A stretch of 25,672 nt of DNA from NCBI GenBank assembly GCA_964441925.1, contig CAYTVY010000022.1, positions 1-25,672 on the forward strand. The letters run 5' to 3'. Origin of the DNA: Geothermobacter sp964441925 (GTDB taxonomy: Bacteria; Desulfobacterota; Desulfuromonadia; Desulfuromonadales; Geothermobacteraceae). The translations under genes were made by a program, and so were the position numbers. Shown piece by piece: positions 1-7,945 of this stretch. Each line of letters starts with the position of its first letter. The stretch's first letter is position 1. The notes beneath the pieces were generated by a model. That model had not been told where the DNA came from, made no database searches, and saw nothing but the letters and a program-made list of their open reading frames with translations.

Positions 1-58
1 AAGCGCAGGCAGGTCAATGGCTTGCGCTATTCGCCGGCGACAAACTCACTGATTCAGG
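1..58 (+). repeat. Dispersed 58-bp intergenic repeat, copy 1
   Basis: This stretch matches 10709-10766 at 55 of 58 positions in the same orientation; differences are at positions 20, 38 and 44. Bases 3-27 can fold into a hairpin: GCGC (3-6) pairs with GCGC (24-27), and AGGTC (11-15) pairs with GGCTT (19-23), leaving a four-base bulge. The copy begins at the window edge, so its 5' limit is unknown. It lies just upstream of the pyruvate kinase gene. No coding function is seen. It resembles REP-type dispersed intergenic repeats, but the family is not identified. Confidence 0.75.
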
Positions 59-110
59 GATTTGTCACCATTTCGTCCCCTGGTCGTGATGGTGCAGGCA
101 GGAGGCAGAG

Positions 111-1562
111 ATGTCAGCAGGATTCCGTCATACCAAGATCGTCGCCACCGTCGGACCGGCCTGTGCCGGCAGGGAGCAGCTGCTGGCGCTGATGGAGGCG
201 GGAGCGGATGTCTTCCGGCTCAATTTTTCCCACGGCAGACCCGAGGAAAAGGCCCTGATCATCGACCGTCTCCGGGAACTGTCCCGCCAGCGGCAGCGGG
301 CGGTCGCCATTCTCGGTGACCTGCAGGGTCCGAAGATCCGGGTCGGAGAGCTGGAAGGCGGCAGCATGCAGCTCTTTCGCGGGGAAGAGGTGTGGATCAC
401 CACGGAAAAAGGGCTGGGGCGTGACAACCTGATTCCGACCGGCTACGAACGTTTGCCCGGGGACGTGCGACCGGGCGACCGCATCCTGCTCGACGACGGT
501 CTGCTCGAGCTGCAGGTGGAGGAGGTGACGCCGCCGCGGGTGCGCTGTCGGGTGTTGGTGGGTGGTACCCTGCGCGACCGCAAGGGGATCAACCTGCCCG
601 GCGTCCGGGTCTCGGCACCGGCCCTGACCGAAAAGGACCGCGAAGATCTTGCGTTCTGTCTCGAACACGGGATCGATTACGTCGCCCTGTCCTTCGTTCG
701 CCGGGCCGACGAGGTGCTGGAGCTGAAGCGACTGATCGGGGCTGCCGGACCGCGGGTGATCGCCAAGATCGAGAAGCCGGAAGCGGTCGACCACTTCGAA
801 GCGATTCTCGAGGCGGCGGACGGCATCATGGTGGCGCGTGGTGATCTGGGGGTGGAGATCGACCCGGAGAAGGTGCCGCTGATCCAGAAGCGGATCATCC
901 ACCTGTGCAACCAGGCCGGCAAACCGGTGATCACCGCCACCCAGATGCTGGAGAGCATGGTGAACAGCCCCCGGCCGACCCGGGCCGAGACCTCGGATGT
1001 GGCCAACGCCATCCTCGACGGCACCGATGCCGTCATGCTGTCGGCGGAAACCGCCTCCGGCAAGTATCCGGTGGAGGCGGTGGCGATGATGGAGCGCATC
1101 GCCCTCGACGTCGAAACCGATCCCCACCTGCGCCAGAAGATGTTCATGCCGCTGCCGGAGGTCGCCGGCTGGCGTTCCCTGCCCGAGGCGATCGCCCAGG
1201 CGGCCTGCCGGGTGGCCGAGAGCCTGGGGGCGAAGGCGATCCTCGCCTTCACCCAGACCGGCAAGACGGCGACCCTGGTCTCCAAGTACCGGCCGGCCGT
1301 GCCCATCTATGCCGTCACCCCCTCCCAGCCGGCCCGCCGCCGGCTGGCCCTCTACCGCGGTGTCCGTTCGCTGCGGGTCGACATCGAGGGGAGCACCGAG
1401 GCACAGATCGATGCCGTCGAAGCCAGCGTACTCGACTCGGGGCTGCTGCAGCGCGGTGACGTGGTGGTGATCACCATGGGCAGTCCGGTGTCCGCCCCCG
1501 GCACCACCAACCTGATGAAAGTGCACCGGCTGGGGACCGGCGAGTTTTACGAGGTCCACTGA
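111..1562 (+). CDS. pyk: Pyruvate kinase
   Basis: Transfers phosphate from phosphoenolpyruvate to ADP, giving pyruvate and ATP, the last step of glycolysis in the cytoplasm. The 483-residue protein has the usual bacterial length. It shows the N-terminal KIVATVGPA strand, RLNFSHG near residues 36-42, GDLQGPKIR near 69-77 bordering the B domain, and the active-site signature AKIEKPEAV around residue 219 with the catalytic lysine. MVARGDLGVEI carries metal-binding acidic residues, followed by the highly conserved TATQMLESM and DVANAILDGTDAVMLSAET blocks. The C-terminal domain (about 350-475) is complete. The ATG start follows a clear GGAGG at 101-105. It is the first gene of a plus-strand run ending at the DUF2064 gene; its promoter was not found because the repeat occupies most of the visible upstream DNA. 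The identification is secure. Confidence 0.97.
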   Translation: MSAGFRHTKIVATVGPACAGREQLLALMEAGADVFRLNFSHGRPEEKALIIDRLRELSRQRQRAVAILGDLQGPKIRVGELEGGSMQLFRGEEVWITTEKGLGRDNLIPTGYERLPGDVRPGDRILLDDGLLELQVEEVTPPRVRCRVLVGGTLRDRKGINLPGVRVSAPALTEKDREDLAFCLEHGIDYVALSFVRRADEVLELKRLIGAAGPRVIAKIEKPEAVDHFEAILEAADGIMVARGDLGVEIDPEKVPLIQKRIIHLCNQAGKPVITATQMLESMVNSPRPTRAETSDVANAILDGTDAVMLSAETASGKYPVEAVAMMERIALDVETDPHLRQKMFMPLPEVAGWRSLPEAIAQAACRVAESLGAKAILAFTQTGKTATLVSKYRPAVPIYAVTPSQPARRRLALYRGVRSLRVDIEGSTEAQIDAVEASVLDSGLLQRGDVVVITMGSPVSAPGTTNLMKVHRLGTGEFYEVH

Positions 1563-1594
1563 CCCCCGGCCCCGTGCCGGCTGCGAGGTTTCTG

Positions 1595-2278
1595 ATGAAA
1601 AAGAAAGCCATTGTTCTCTACAGCGGCGGGCTCGACTCGACCACCTGCCTGGCCATCGCCCGCGACCAGGGTTTCGCCCCCTACGCCATCAGTTTCTCCT
1701 ACGGCCAGCGCCATACGGTCGAGCTGGAGAAGGCCCGTCGCTATGCGCCCCTGGTGGGTGCCGTCGAGCACCGGGTGGTCGACATCGACCTGCGCGCCTT
1801 CGGCGGCAGCGCCCTGACCGATGCCATCGAGGTGCCCAAGGACCGGCCGCTGGAGGAGGGCATTCCGGTCACCTACGTGCCGGCCCGCAACACCATCTTC
1901 CTCTCCTTTGCCCTGGCCTGGGCCGAGGTGCTGGGCGCCTTCGACATCTTCATCGGCGTCAACGCCCTCGACTATTCGGGCTATCCCGACTGCCGGCCGG
2001 ACTACATCGCCGCCTGGGAGACCCTGGCCAACCTGGCGACGGCGGCGGCGGTCGAGGGTAAGGGGCGCTACCGGATTCACGCGCCGCTGCTGCACCTGAG
2101 CAAGGCCGAGATCATCCGGCGCGGCCTCGAACTGGGGGTCGACTACAGCCTGACCCATTCCTGCTACGATCCCGACCCGGAAGGACGGGCCTGCGGCCGC
2201 TGCGATTCCTGCCGGCTGCGGCTGAAGGGCTTCGCCGAGGCGGGAGCCGAAGACCCGGTCGTCTATTGCCAGCGCTAG
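1595..2278 (+). CDS. queC: 7-cyano-7-deazaguanine (preQ0) synthase QueC
   Basis: Converts 7-carboxy-7-deazaguanine to preQ0 with ATP and ammonia, a cytoplasmic step in making queuosine for tRNA. The 227-residue product has the ATP-pyrophosphatase PP-loop SGGLDSTT near its N-terminus, the family block FSYGQRH, YVPARNTIFLSFALAWAE, and a C-terminal zinc site formed by the cysteines of HSCYDP and CGRCDSCRLR. An in-frame GTG exists at 1574, but ATG 1595 starts MKKKAIVLYSGG, as expected for the family, and has GAGG at 1585-1588. It lies 32 bases after pyk and just before folE2, whose product makes the dihydroneopterin triphosphate from which preQ0 is built. queD and queE are not in the window. Confidence 0.95.
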   Translation: MKKKAIVLYSGGLDSTTCLAIARDQGFAPYAISFSYGQRHTVELEKARRYAPLVGAVEHRVVDIDLRAFGGSALTDAIEVPKDRPLEEGIPVTYVPARNTIFLSFALAWAEVLGAFDIFIGVNALDYSGYPDCRPDYIAAWETLANLATAAAVEGKGRYRIHAPLLHLSKAEIIRRGLELGVDYSLTHSCYDPDPEGRACGRCDSCRLRLKGFAEAGAEDPVVYCQR

Positions 2279-2306
2279 AACCCTGTCACCCGCGGAGCCG
2301 TCCGTC

Positions 2307-3089
2307 ATGACCATGCCCGACATGCAGCAGTCGCCCGATTCCCGCAACATCCCCATCGACAAGGTGGGGGTGAAGGGAATCCGCTATCCGATCGTCGTCC
2401 AGGACAAGACCCGGCAGTGGCAACACACGGTGGCGCGGGTCAACATGTACGTCGATCTGCCCGAGCATTTCAAGGGAACCCACATGAGCCGCTTCATCGA
2501 GATCCTCAACCGCTATCACGGCGCCATCAGCGTCGACAAGCTGGAGGAGATCCTGGCCGAGATGAAGCGGCGGCTCGATTCGAGCTGTGCTCATCTCGAG
2601 CTCGATTTTCCCTATTTCATCGAAAAGGCGGCGCCGGTGTCCGGTGCCCGGGGCCTGATGGAATACCAGTGCCGGATGCTCGGAAGTCTCGGCGAGACCT
2701 TCGATTTCGTGCTCGAGGCGGCAGTGCCGGTCACCTCCCTGTGTCCCTGCTCGCGGGAGATCAGCGAGGCCGGCGCCCACAACCAGCGCAGCACCGTGCG
2801 GGTACGCATCCGCTACCGCGAACATGTCTGGCTCGAGGATCTGATCGCCCTGGTCGAGTCCTGCGCCAGCGCCCCGGTCTATTCGCTGCTCAAGCGGGAG
2901 GACGAAAAGGCGGTGACCGAACAGGCCTACGCCAACCCGATGTTCGTCGAGGACATCGTCCGCGAGGTGACCCGCCGCCTGCGCCGGGAGAAGAAGATCA
3001 CCTGGTTCGCCGTCGAGTGCGAGAACTTCGAGTCGATCCACAACCACTCGGCCTACGCCCTGGTCGAGGAATCCTCGTCCGGCTGCTGA
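2307..3089 (+). CDS. folE2: GTP cyclohydrolase FolE2 (type IB)
   Basis: Opens and rearranges GTP to 7,8-dihydroneopterin triphosphate, the entry to both folate and deazapurine (queuosine) synthesis. The 260-residue protein has the FolE2/COG1469 features: PIDKVGVKGIRYPI near the start, NMYVDLPEHFKGTHMSRFIEIL, the metal/active-site region TSLCPCSREIS (cysteines at 146 and 148), GAHNQRSTVRV, and the C-terminal CENFESIHNHSAYA with candidate ligand histidines. ATG 2307 has GGAG at 2294-2297; a second ATG at 2313 is possible. It starts 28 bases after queC. QueF was considered, but the FolE2 signature blocks and the length fit much better. The pairing with queC suggests at least part of its product goes to queuosine. 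Confidence 0.93.
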   Translation: MTMPDMQQSPDSRNIPIDKVGVKGIRYPIVVQDKTRQWQHTVARVNMYVDLPEHFKGTHMSRFIEILNRYHGAISVDKLEEILAEMKRRLDSSCAHLELDFPYFIEKAAPVSGARGLMEYQCRMLGSLGETFDFVLEAAVPVTSLCPCSREISEAGAHNQRSTVRVRIRYREHVWLEDLIALVESCASAPVYSLLKREDEKAVTEQAYANPMFVEDIVREVTRRLRREKKITWFAVECENFESIHNHSAYALVEESSSGC

Positions 3090-3094
3090 ACACC

Positions 3095-3139
3095 TGTGGA
3101 AAAGTCTGTGGAAAGCGTGGAAAAGTCGGCAAATCCACA
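3095..3139. other. Cluster of DnaA-box-like nonamers
   Basis: Four near matches to the DnaA box TTATCCACA lie within 45 bases. On the minus strand are TTTTCCACA (3095-3103), CTTTCCACA (3107-3115) and TTTTCCACG (3116-3124); on the plus strand is AAATCCACA (3131-3139). None is a perfect box. They overlap the end of folE2 and the possible GTG starts of the next gene. They may only reflect a repeated GTGGAAA codon pattern. Confidence 0.3.
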
Positions 3140-3803
3140 CGCGGTTCCCAATCCTGATACGGGATCACAGGTTCTGGGCGTCTTTGCCAAGCAGCCGCGA
3201 CCCGGACAGGTCAAGACCCGCCTCTGCCCGCCGCTGACCCCCCGGCAGGCGGCCGATTTCTATCAGGTCTGCCTGCGGGAAACCCTGCGTCGGGTCGGAC
3301 AGGCAGACCGCCGGCTGGTGCTGTTCTACGCCGGCAGTCGTGACTGGTTTGCGGAGCAGTTTCCCGACCTCGAACTGCGGCCGCAGGCGGAGGGCGATCT
3401 CGGCCGCCGCATGGCCGCCGCCCTTGACGTTCTGCTCGCAAGCGGGGCCGGGGCCGCCGCCCTGATCGGCACCGACAGTCCCGATCTTCCCCTGTCGCTG
3501 GTCGACCAGGCCTTCGCCGCCCTGGCGGCGCACGATGCGGTCACCATTCCCGCCGCCGACGGCGGCTACGTGCTGATCGGCTGCCGGCGGCCCTGTCCGC
3601 CGCTCTTTGCCGGCATTCCCTGGAGCAGCGGGCAGGTGCTGGCGCAAACCCGGAAGCGGGCGGCCGCCGCCGGCCTGCGCTACACCGAGATCGGCTGTTG
3701 GCAGGATGTCGACGATGCCGCCGCCCTGCGCCGGCTGCTGATCCGCAGCCCCGGCAGCGACGCGGCGTGCTTTCTGCGCCGCATCCGTCCCGATCTGGCC
3801 TGA
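3096..3803 (+). CDS. DUF2064 / TIGR04282 family glycosyltransferase-like protein
   Basis: The product is a GT-A-like fold protein of the DUF2064 family, some members of which are named for arsenosugar synthesis; the substrate here is unknown. Conserved blocks are LGVFAKQPRPGQVKTRL at about residues 27-43, the GTDSPDLP motif for nucleotide-sugar/metal binding, PAADGGYVLIG, and WSSGQVLAQT, with WQDVDDAAALRRL near the end. The start is uncertain: GTG codons at 3096, 3108 and 3117 are in frame and none has a strong ribosome-binding site. The 26 residues before the conserved region are low-complexity. It begins seven bases after folE2 and appears co-transcribed with it. There is no signal peptide, so it should be cytoplasmic. 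Confidence 0.82.
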   Translation: MEKSVESVEKSANPHAVPNPDTGSQVLGVFAKQPRPGQVKTRLCPPLTPRQAADFYQVCLRETLRRVGQADRRLVLFYAGSRDWFAEQFPDLELRPQAEGDLGRRMAAALDVLLASGAGAAALIGTDSPDLPLSLVDQAFAALAAHDAVTIPAADGGYVLIGCRRPCPPLFAGIPWSSGQVLAQTRKRAAAAGLRYTEIGCWQDVDDAAALRRLLIRSPGSDAACFLRRIRPDLA

Positions 3804-3862
3804 ACGGATTCCCGCGCCGGCGGACCGCCGCGACGAGCGGCCGCGGCCTGTGGTTCCGCACG

Positions 3863-3891
3863 TTGACTTGCCCATTTCGATGGCCGATAAT
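3863..3891 (+). promoter_or_regulatory. Sigma-70 promoter of the tol operon
   Basis: TTGACT (3863-3868), a 17-base spacer, and GATAAT (3886-3891) form a near-consensus promoter in the 153-base gap before tolQ. The predicted start of transcription is near 3898, leaving a leader of about 60 bases that contains the AAAGGAGGG ribosome-binding site at 3942-3950. Confidence 0.7.
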
Positions 3892-3956
3892 CGCAGACTC
3901 CGGCAGTCGCCGGACGCTATCCAATCGCCGGCACGGGCGGCAAAGGAGGGTTTTCC

Positions 3957-4619
3957 TTGGAGCTGATACTCGGAGCCGGACCGGTGGTCAAGCTGGTCCT
4001 GCTGATACTCGCCTACTTTTCCGTGGTCTCCTGGGCCATCATCCTGCTCAAGTTCCGGATCATCCGCCGCGCCATCGTCGAATCGGAGCGGTTTCTCGAT
4101 TTCTTCTGGGCGAAGAAGAACTTCGAGGCGATCGGCCAGGGGCTGAAGGACTTCTCCCATTCGCCGCTGGCCGTCCTCTTCCGCGAGGCCTACCGGGAAC
4201 TGATGCGCGGCCAGCGCGGCGGCGAGAACGGCGGCGGACCGGCAGCGGACCTCGGCCGGGCCGACAATGTCGCCCGCGCCCTGCGCCGTGCCACCACCAG
4301 CGAGACCCAGCGCCTGGAGAAATACCTGACCTTTCTCGCCACCACCGGCTCGACGGCCCCCTTCATCGGCCTGTTCGGCACCGTCTGGGGCATCATGGAC
4401 TCCTTCCATGGCATCGGCAAGACCGGCAGCGCCTCCTTGGCGGTGGTGGCCCCCGGCATCTCCGAGGCCCTGATCGCCACCGCCATCGGCCTGGTGGCGG
4501 CCATTCCGGCGGTGGTGGCCTACAACCATTTCGTCAGCAAGGTGAACGTTTTGACCGGCGAGATGGACAACTTCTGCCAGGAATTCCTCAACATCGTGCA
4601 GCGCATGGGACGGGACTGA
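3957..4619 (+). CDS. tolQ: TolQ (ExbB/TolQ/MotA-type proton channel subunit)
   Basis: An inner-membrane subunit of the TolQRA motor, which uses the proton gradient to keep the outer membrane tied in at division sites. The 220-residue protein has a first membrane helix at about 8-30 (VVKLVLLILAYFSVVSWAIILL), a cytoplasmic loop, a second helix around the conserved TTGSTAPFIGLFGTVWGIM block, and a third through GISEALIATAIGLVAAIPAVVAYN. The start is TTG, chosen because a very strong AAAGGAGGG lies six bases upstream and no better codon is nearby. It opens tolQRAB, with tolR following after four bases. ExbB is the alternative, but the tolB-pal context decides for TolQ. Confidence 0.95.
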   Translation: MELILGAGPVVKLVLLILAYFSVVSWAIILLKFRIIRRAIVESERFLDFFWAKKNFEAIGQGLKDFSHSPLAVLFREAYRELMRGQRGGENGGGPAADLGRADNVARALRRATTSETQRLEKYLTFLATTGSTAPFIGLFGTVWGIMDSFHGIGKTGSASLAVVAPGISEALIATAIGLVAAIPAVVAYNHFVSKVNVLTGEMDNFCQEFLNIVQRMGRD

Positions 4620-4623
4620 AGCC

Positions 4624-5048
<425 letters not shown>

Positions 5049-5052
<4 letters not shown>

Positions 5053-5885
5053 GGCGAACCGGGGCGGACAACAGACGCTGGCGTGGTGGCCGGGAGCGGC
5101 GCGATCCCCGGCTCGGTGCGATGCTGGGCGCTTCGCTGGCGCTGCACCTGATCCTGCTGCTGCTGGCCGGCGGACACCTGCTGCCCCGCCGGCACCAGGT
5201 GCGGCCGCCGGCCTATGTGGTCGACCTGGTCAACCTGCCGGTGAAGGCGCCGCAGGCCGGACGGCCGGACGGCCGGGTGACGAAGCCGGCCCGCAAGAAG
5301 AAGACGGTCAAGCAGGTTCGCCAGCGGCCCAGACCGAAACCGAAGCCGAAACCGCGGCCGCAGCCGAAAAAGGTCGTGACGCCCAAGAAGGCGGCGCCGA
5401 AGCCGACGGTCAAAAAGGCGGAGCCGCCGGCAAAGACGACGGCGACCCGGCCGGGACCGAAGGCGACCACCCAGGCGGCGGAGGAGAAGCTCCGGCGCCG
5501 ACTCGAGATGCTGCGCCTGAAACGGCAGCTGGCCGCCATGGCCGCCAGCGATACCCGGGCGACGGAAAAGGTCCCCCTGGGTGAGGAGAAGGGGCGGGGT
5601 GACGAGCAGGGGGTCGGCTACCGGCTCTGGCTGCGGCAGGCCTACAAGGAGGCCTGGGCCCTGTCCCCCTACCAAGTCAGCCGCCGTGACCTCCAGGCCG
5701 AGGTCGAGGTGGTCTACGACGCCCGGGGCTACCTCAAGGACTACAGGTTCATCTCGCCCTCGGGCGATCGCCTGTTCGACGACTCGGTCGCCCGTGCCAT
5801 CCGCAGTGTCGACCGGCTGGAGCCACCGCCGGGCCGGATGCTGCGGGAGACGATCCTCTTCAACCTCAAGGACCTGATGGACTGA
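5049..5885 (+). CDS. tolA: TolA-like energy transducer (TonB C-terminal domain)
   Basis: Spans the periplasm to carry force from TolQR to Pal and TolB. The 278-residue protein has one membrane helix at about 22-42 (MLGASLALHLILLLLAGG). A periplasmic linker rich in Lys and Pro follows (repeated KPKPKPRPQPKK-like stretches, about 75-140), then an Arg/Glu-rich helical stretch. The compact C-terminal domain (about 190-278) contains YRLWLRQAYKEAW, VEVVYDARGYLKDYRFISPSG and AIRSVDRLEPPP, the TonB/TolA C-terminal pattern. The GTG start overlaps the tolR stop. The linker is far shorter than in E. coli TolA, as is common outside enterobacteria. TolA rather than TonB is chosen from its place between tolR and tolB. 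Confidence 0.88.
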
Positions 5886-5888
5886 GCC

Positions 5889-7172
5889 ATGCGCCGACTG
5901 TTTCTGCTCATCCTGCTGCTGCTGACCACGGTCGGCAATGCCCCGGCCGCCATCGAGATCCGGGCGCCGGGACAGCAGGAGATTCCGCTGGCCCTGGTCG
6001 CTCCCCTGCCGCTGGAAAAACCGGCGCCGGCCCTGGCCGAAGAGTTTGCCCGGGTGCTGCACGACGATCTGGTCTTCTCCGGTCTCTTCCGGCTGATCGA
6101 CGAACGGGCCTTTCTCGCCGATGCCGGCCGGCTGGGGCTGGTCTCGATCGACGTCGATTTCGCCGAGTGGCGGCTGCTCGGCGCCGAGATGCTGATCAAG
6201 GGGGGCTACCGGGTGCGTGGCGAGCAGCTGATCGTCGAGGCGCGGCTGTTCGACGTGCGGGCCGGCCGGCTGCTCGACGGCCGGCGCTACGTCGGCCGCA
6301 CCGGTGATGTCCGCCGCATCGCCCATGCCTTCGCCGACCAGGTGCTCAAGACCCTGACCGGCCGTTTCGGGCCGTTCAGCAGCCGCATCGCCTTCATCGG
6401 GGACCAGACCGGGCACAAGGAGCTCTACCTGATGGATGTCGACGGGCACGACCCGATCCGTATCACCGCCCACAACTCCATCGTCCTCAATCCCGATTTC
6501 TCCGCCGACGGTCGCCGTATCATCTTCACCAGCTACCGTGACGGCAACACCGACCTCTTCCTGAAGGAGATCTACACCGGACGGGAGCGGCGTCTCTCCT
6601 CCCGCAAGGGGCTCAACGTGGGGGGGCGCTTCAGTCCGGACGGTGACCGGATTGCCCTGACCCTGTCGAAGGACGGTAACCCGGAGATCTATCTGCTCTC
6701 TACCGCTGGAAAGATCGTCGGACGCCTGACCCGGCACTGGGGGATCGACATCGACCCGAGCTGGTCGCCCGACGGCGAGGAACTGGTTTTCGTCTCCAAC
6801 CGACGCGGCAATCCGCACCTGTTCATCAAGGCGCCCGGCGGCGAGGTGCGCCGCCTGACCCTCGACGGCAAGTACAATGCCACACCCGCCTGGTCGCCGA
6901 CCGGGGACTGGATCGCCTTCAGCCGCAAGGAGAACGGCGTTTTCGACATCTACATCATCCGGCCCGACGGCAGCGACGAGCGCCGCCTGACCTTCGGTCC
7001 GGGCAACAAGGAGCATCCCCGCTGGAGTCCGGACGGCCGTTTTCTGGTCTATTCCTCCGATGCCTCCGGCAAGAAGGAGATCGTCCTGATGCGCAGCGAC
7101 GGCACCGGCCAGTGGACGATTTCACCGCCGGGCGGCAACTGCAACCATCCGGCCTGGTCACCGCGGTTCTGA
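5889..7172 (+). CDS. tolB: TolB periplasmic beta-propeller
   Basis: A periplasmic protein that binds Pal and takes part in TolA-driven remodelling of Pal at the division site. The 427-residue precursor has a Sec signal (MRRLFLLILLLLTTVGNAPA, cleavage near 21-22), an N-terminal alpha/beta domain to about residue 165, and a six-bladed propeller built from repeats of the form SPDGRRIxFxS, including NPDFSADGRRIIFTS, GRFSPDGDRIALTL, PSWSPDGEELVFVS, PAWSPTGDWIAFS and PRWSPDGRFLVYS. The ATG is four bases after tolA. It is the last gene of the tight tolQRAB unit; a separate promoter follows before pal. Confidence 0.96.
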   Translation: MRRLFLLILLLLTTVGNAPAAIEIRAPGQQEIPLALVAPLPLEKPAPALAEEFARVLHDDLVFSGLFRLIDERAFLADAGRLGLVSIDVDFAEWRLLGAEMLIKGGYRVRGEQLIVEARLFDVRAGRLLDGRRYVGRTGDVRRIAHAFADQVLKTLTGRFGPFSSRIAFIGDQTGHKELYLMDVDGHDPIRITAHNSIVLNPDFSADGRRIIFTSYRDGNTDLFLKEIYTGRERRLSSRKGLNVGGRFSPDGDRIALTLSKDGNPEIYLLSTAGKIVGRLTRHWGIDIDPSWSPDGEELVFVSNRRGNPHLFIKAPGGEVRRLTLDGKYNATPAWSPTGDWIAFSRKENGVFDIYIIRPDGSDERRLTFGPGNKEHPRWSPDGRFLVYSSDASGKKEIVLMRSDGTGQWTISPPGGNCNHPAWSPRF

Positions 7173-7185
7173 GCGCGTGAAAGCC

Positions 7186-7213
7186 TTGTCTTTTCATTCG
7201 CTTTCTGTATAAT
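7186..7213 (+). promoter_or_regulatory. Sigma-70 promoter upstream of pal
   Basis: TTGTCT (7186-7191), a 16-base spacer, and a consensus TATAAT (7208-7213) lie in the 113-base gap between tolB and pal. The gap is noticeably A/T-rich compared with its neighbours. This gives pal-cpoB their own transcript in addition to any read-through from tolQRAB. Confidence 0.65.
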
Positions 7214-7285
7214 CGAGCTGTTTTAGTCTGCCGGAACACAAGAATAAAACCTTTTTTTATTGCCGTTTGAAAGGAGTGGAACACC

Positions 7286-7834
7286 ATGAGAAAATGCATC
7301 GTATTGCAGTGGATTGCCATGATCGCGCTGTGTTCCCTGTTGGTTGTCGGTTGCGCCAAGAAACCGGCCGTCACGGAAACCGCCGCTGAGCAACCGGTCG
7401 AGACCAAGGTTGCCGCCGAGCAGCCCAGCGCCGTCTCCGACCAGGGGGTCAGCGAATCGGCGGTGCAGGAACAGATGGCGGCCGACCTGGAAGCGGTTGC
7501 CAGCAAGCTGCAGCGGATTCACTTCGACTTCGACCAGTACACCCTGTCACCCGAGGCCCGGGACATCCTGGCCGCCAACGCCGCCCTGCTGAAGGCCCAC
7601 CCCGACCTTAAGATTCGCATCGAGGGTCACTGTGACGAGCGCGGCTCCGACGAATACAACCTCGCCCTCGGCGAGCGGCGGGCCGTGGCCGCCCGCGACT
7701 ATCTGGTGTCGCTCGGGGTGGCCGCCGACCGGCTGAGCACCATCAGCTACGGCGAGGAGATGCCCCTCGACCCGGCCAGCAACGAAGCCGCCTGGGCCAA
7801 GAACCGCCGGGCCGAGTTCAAGGTGGTCCGCTGA
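7286..7834 (+). CDS. pal: Pal, peptidoglycan-associated outer-membrane lipoprotein
   Basis: Anchors the outer membrane to peptidoglycan and is the partner of TolB and TolA. The 182-residue precursor has a lipoprotein signal peptide ending in the lipobox VVGC, with Cys23 as the lipidated residue. A low-complexity Ala/Glu/Val linker (about 25-70) follows. The OmpA-like peptidoglycan-binding domain (about 75-182) shows IHFDFDQYTLSPEARDIL, IRIEGHCDERGSDEYNLALGERRA and the C-terminal NRRAEF. The ATG follows AAGGAG at 7271-7276. The precursor length matches the family. Confidence 0.97.
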   Translation: MRKCIVLQWIAMIALCSLLVVGCAKKPAVTETAAEQPVETKVAAEQPSAVSDQGVSESAVQEQMAADLEAVASKLQRIHFDFDQYTLSPEARDILAANAALLKAHPDLKIRIEGHCDERGSDEYNLALGERRAVAARDYLVSLGVAADRLSTISYGEEMPLDPASNEAAWAKNRRAEFKVVR

Positions 7835-7897
7835 CGGACGTCTGGAGTGTCCAGGACGGGTGAAGGCGGGCGTGTCCCGGATTATGAGCCGCTTGAC

Positions 7898-7927
7898 CCA
7901 GGGGCCGCGCCAAGGCGCGGCCCCTGG
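7898..7927 (+). repeat. Perfect 14-bp inverted repeat before cpoB
   Basis: CCAGGGGCCGCGCC (7898-7911), a two-base AA centre, and its exact complement (7914-7927) form an extremely stable GC hairpin in the pal-cpoB gap. It ends about seven bases before the cpoB ribosome-binding site (GAGGAG, 7934-7939). There is no proper U-tract after it (only TCGTTTG), so it is not a typical intrinsic terminator. It may tune mRNA stability or cpoB expression relative to pal. Confidence 0.8.
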
Positions 7928-7945
7928 TCGTTTGAGGAGAACAGC

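Noticed and set aside
114..1559. A 481-codon open frame on the minus strand opposite pyk
   Set aside because: It mirrors pyk in a GC-rich genome, is rich in His, Gly, Asp and Arg with no recognisable domain, and the plus-strand pyruvate kinase is certain.
2307..3089. QueF (preQ0 reductase) as the gene after queC
   Set aside because: The 260-residue product has FolE2 signatures (PIDKVGVKGIRYPI, LCPCSREIS, IHNHSAY).
7898..7927. Intrinsic terminator after pal
   Set aside because: The stem is strong, but only TCGTTTG follows and cpoB starts 18 bases later, so a true terminator is unlikely.
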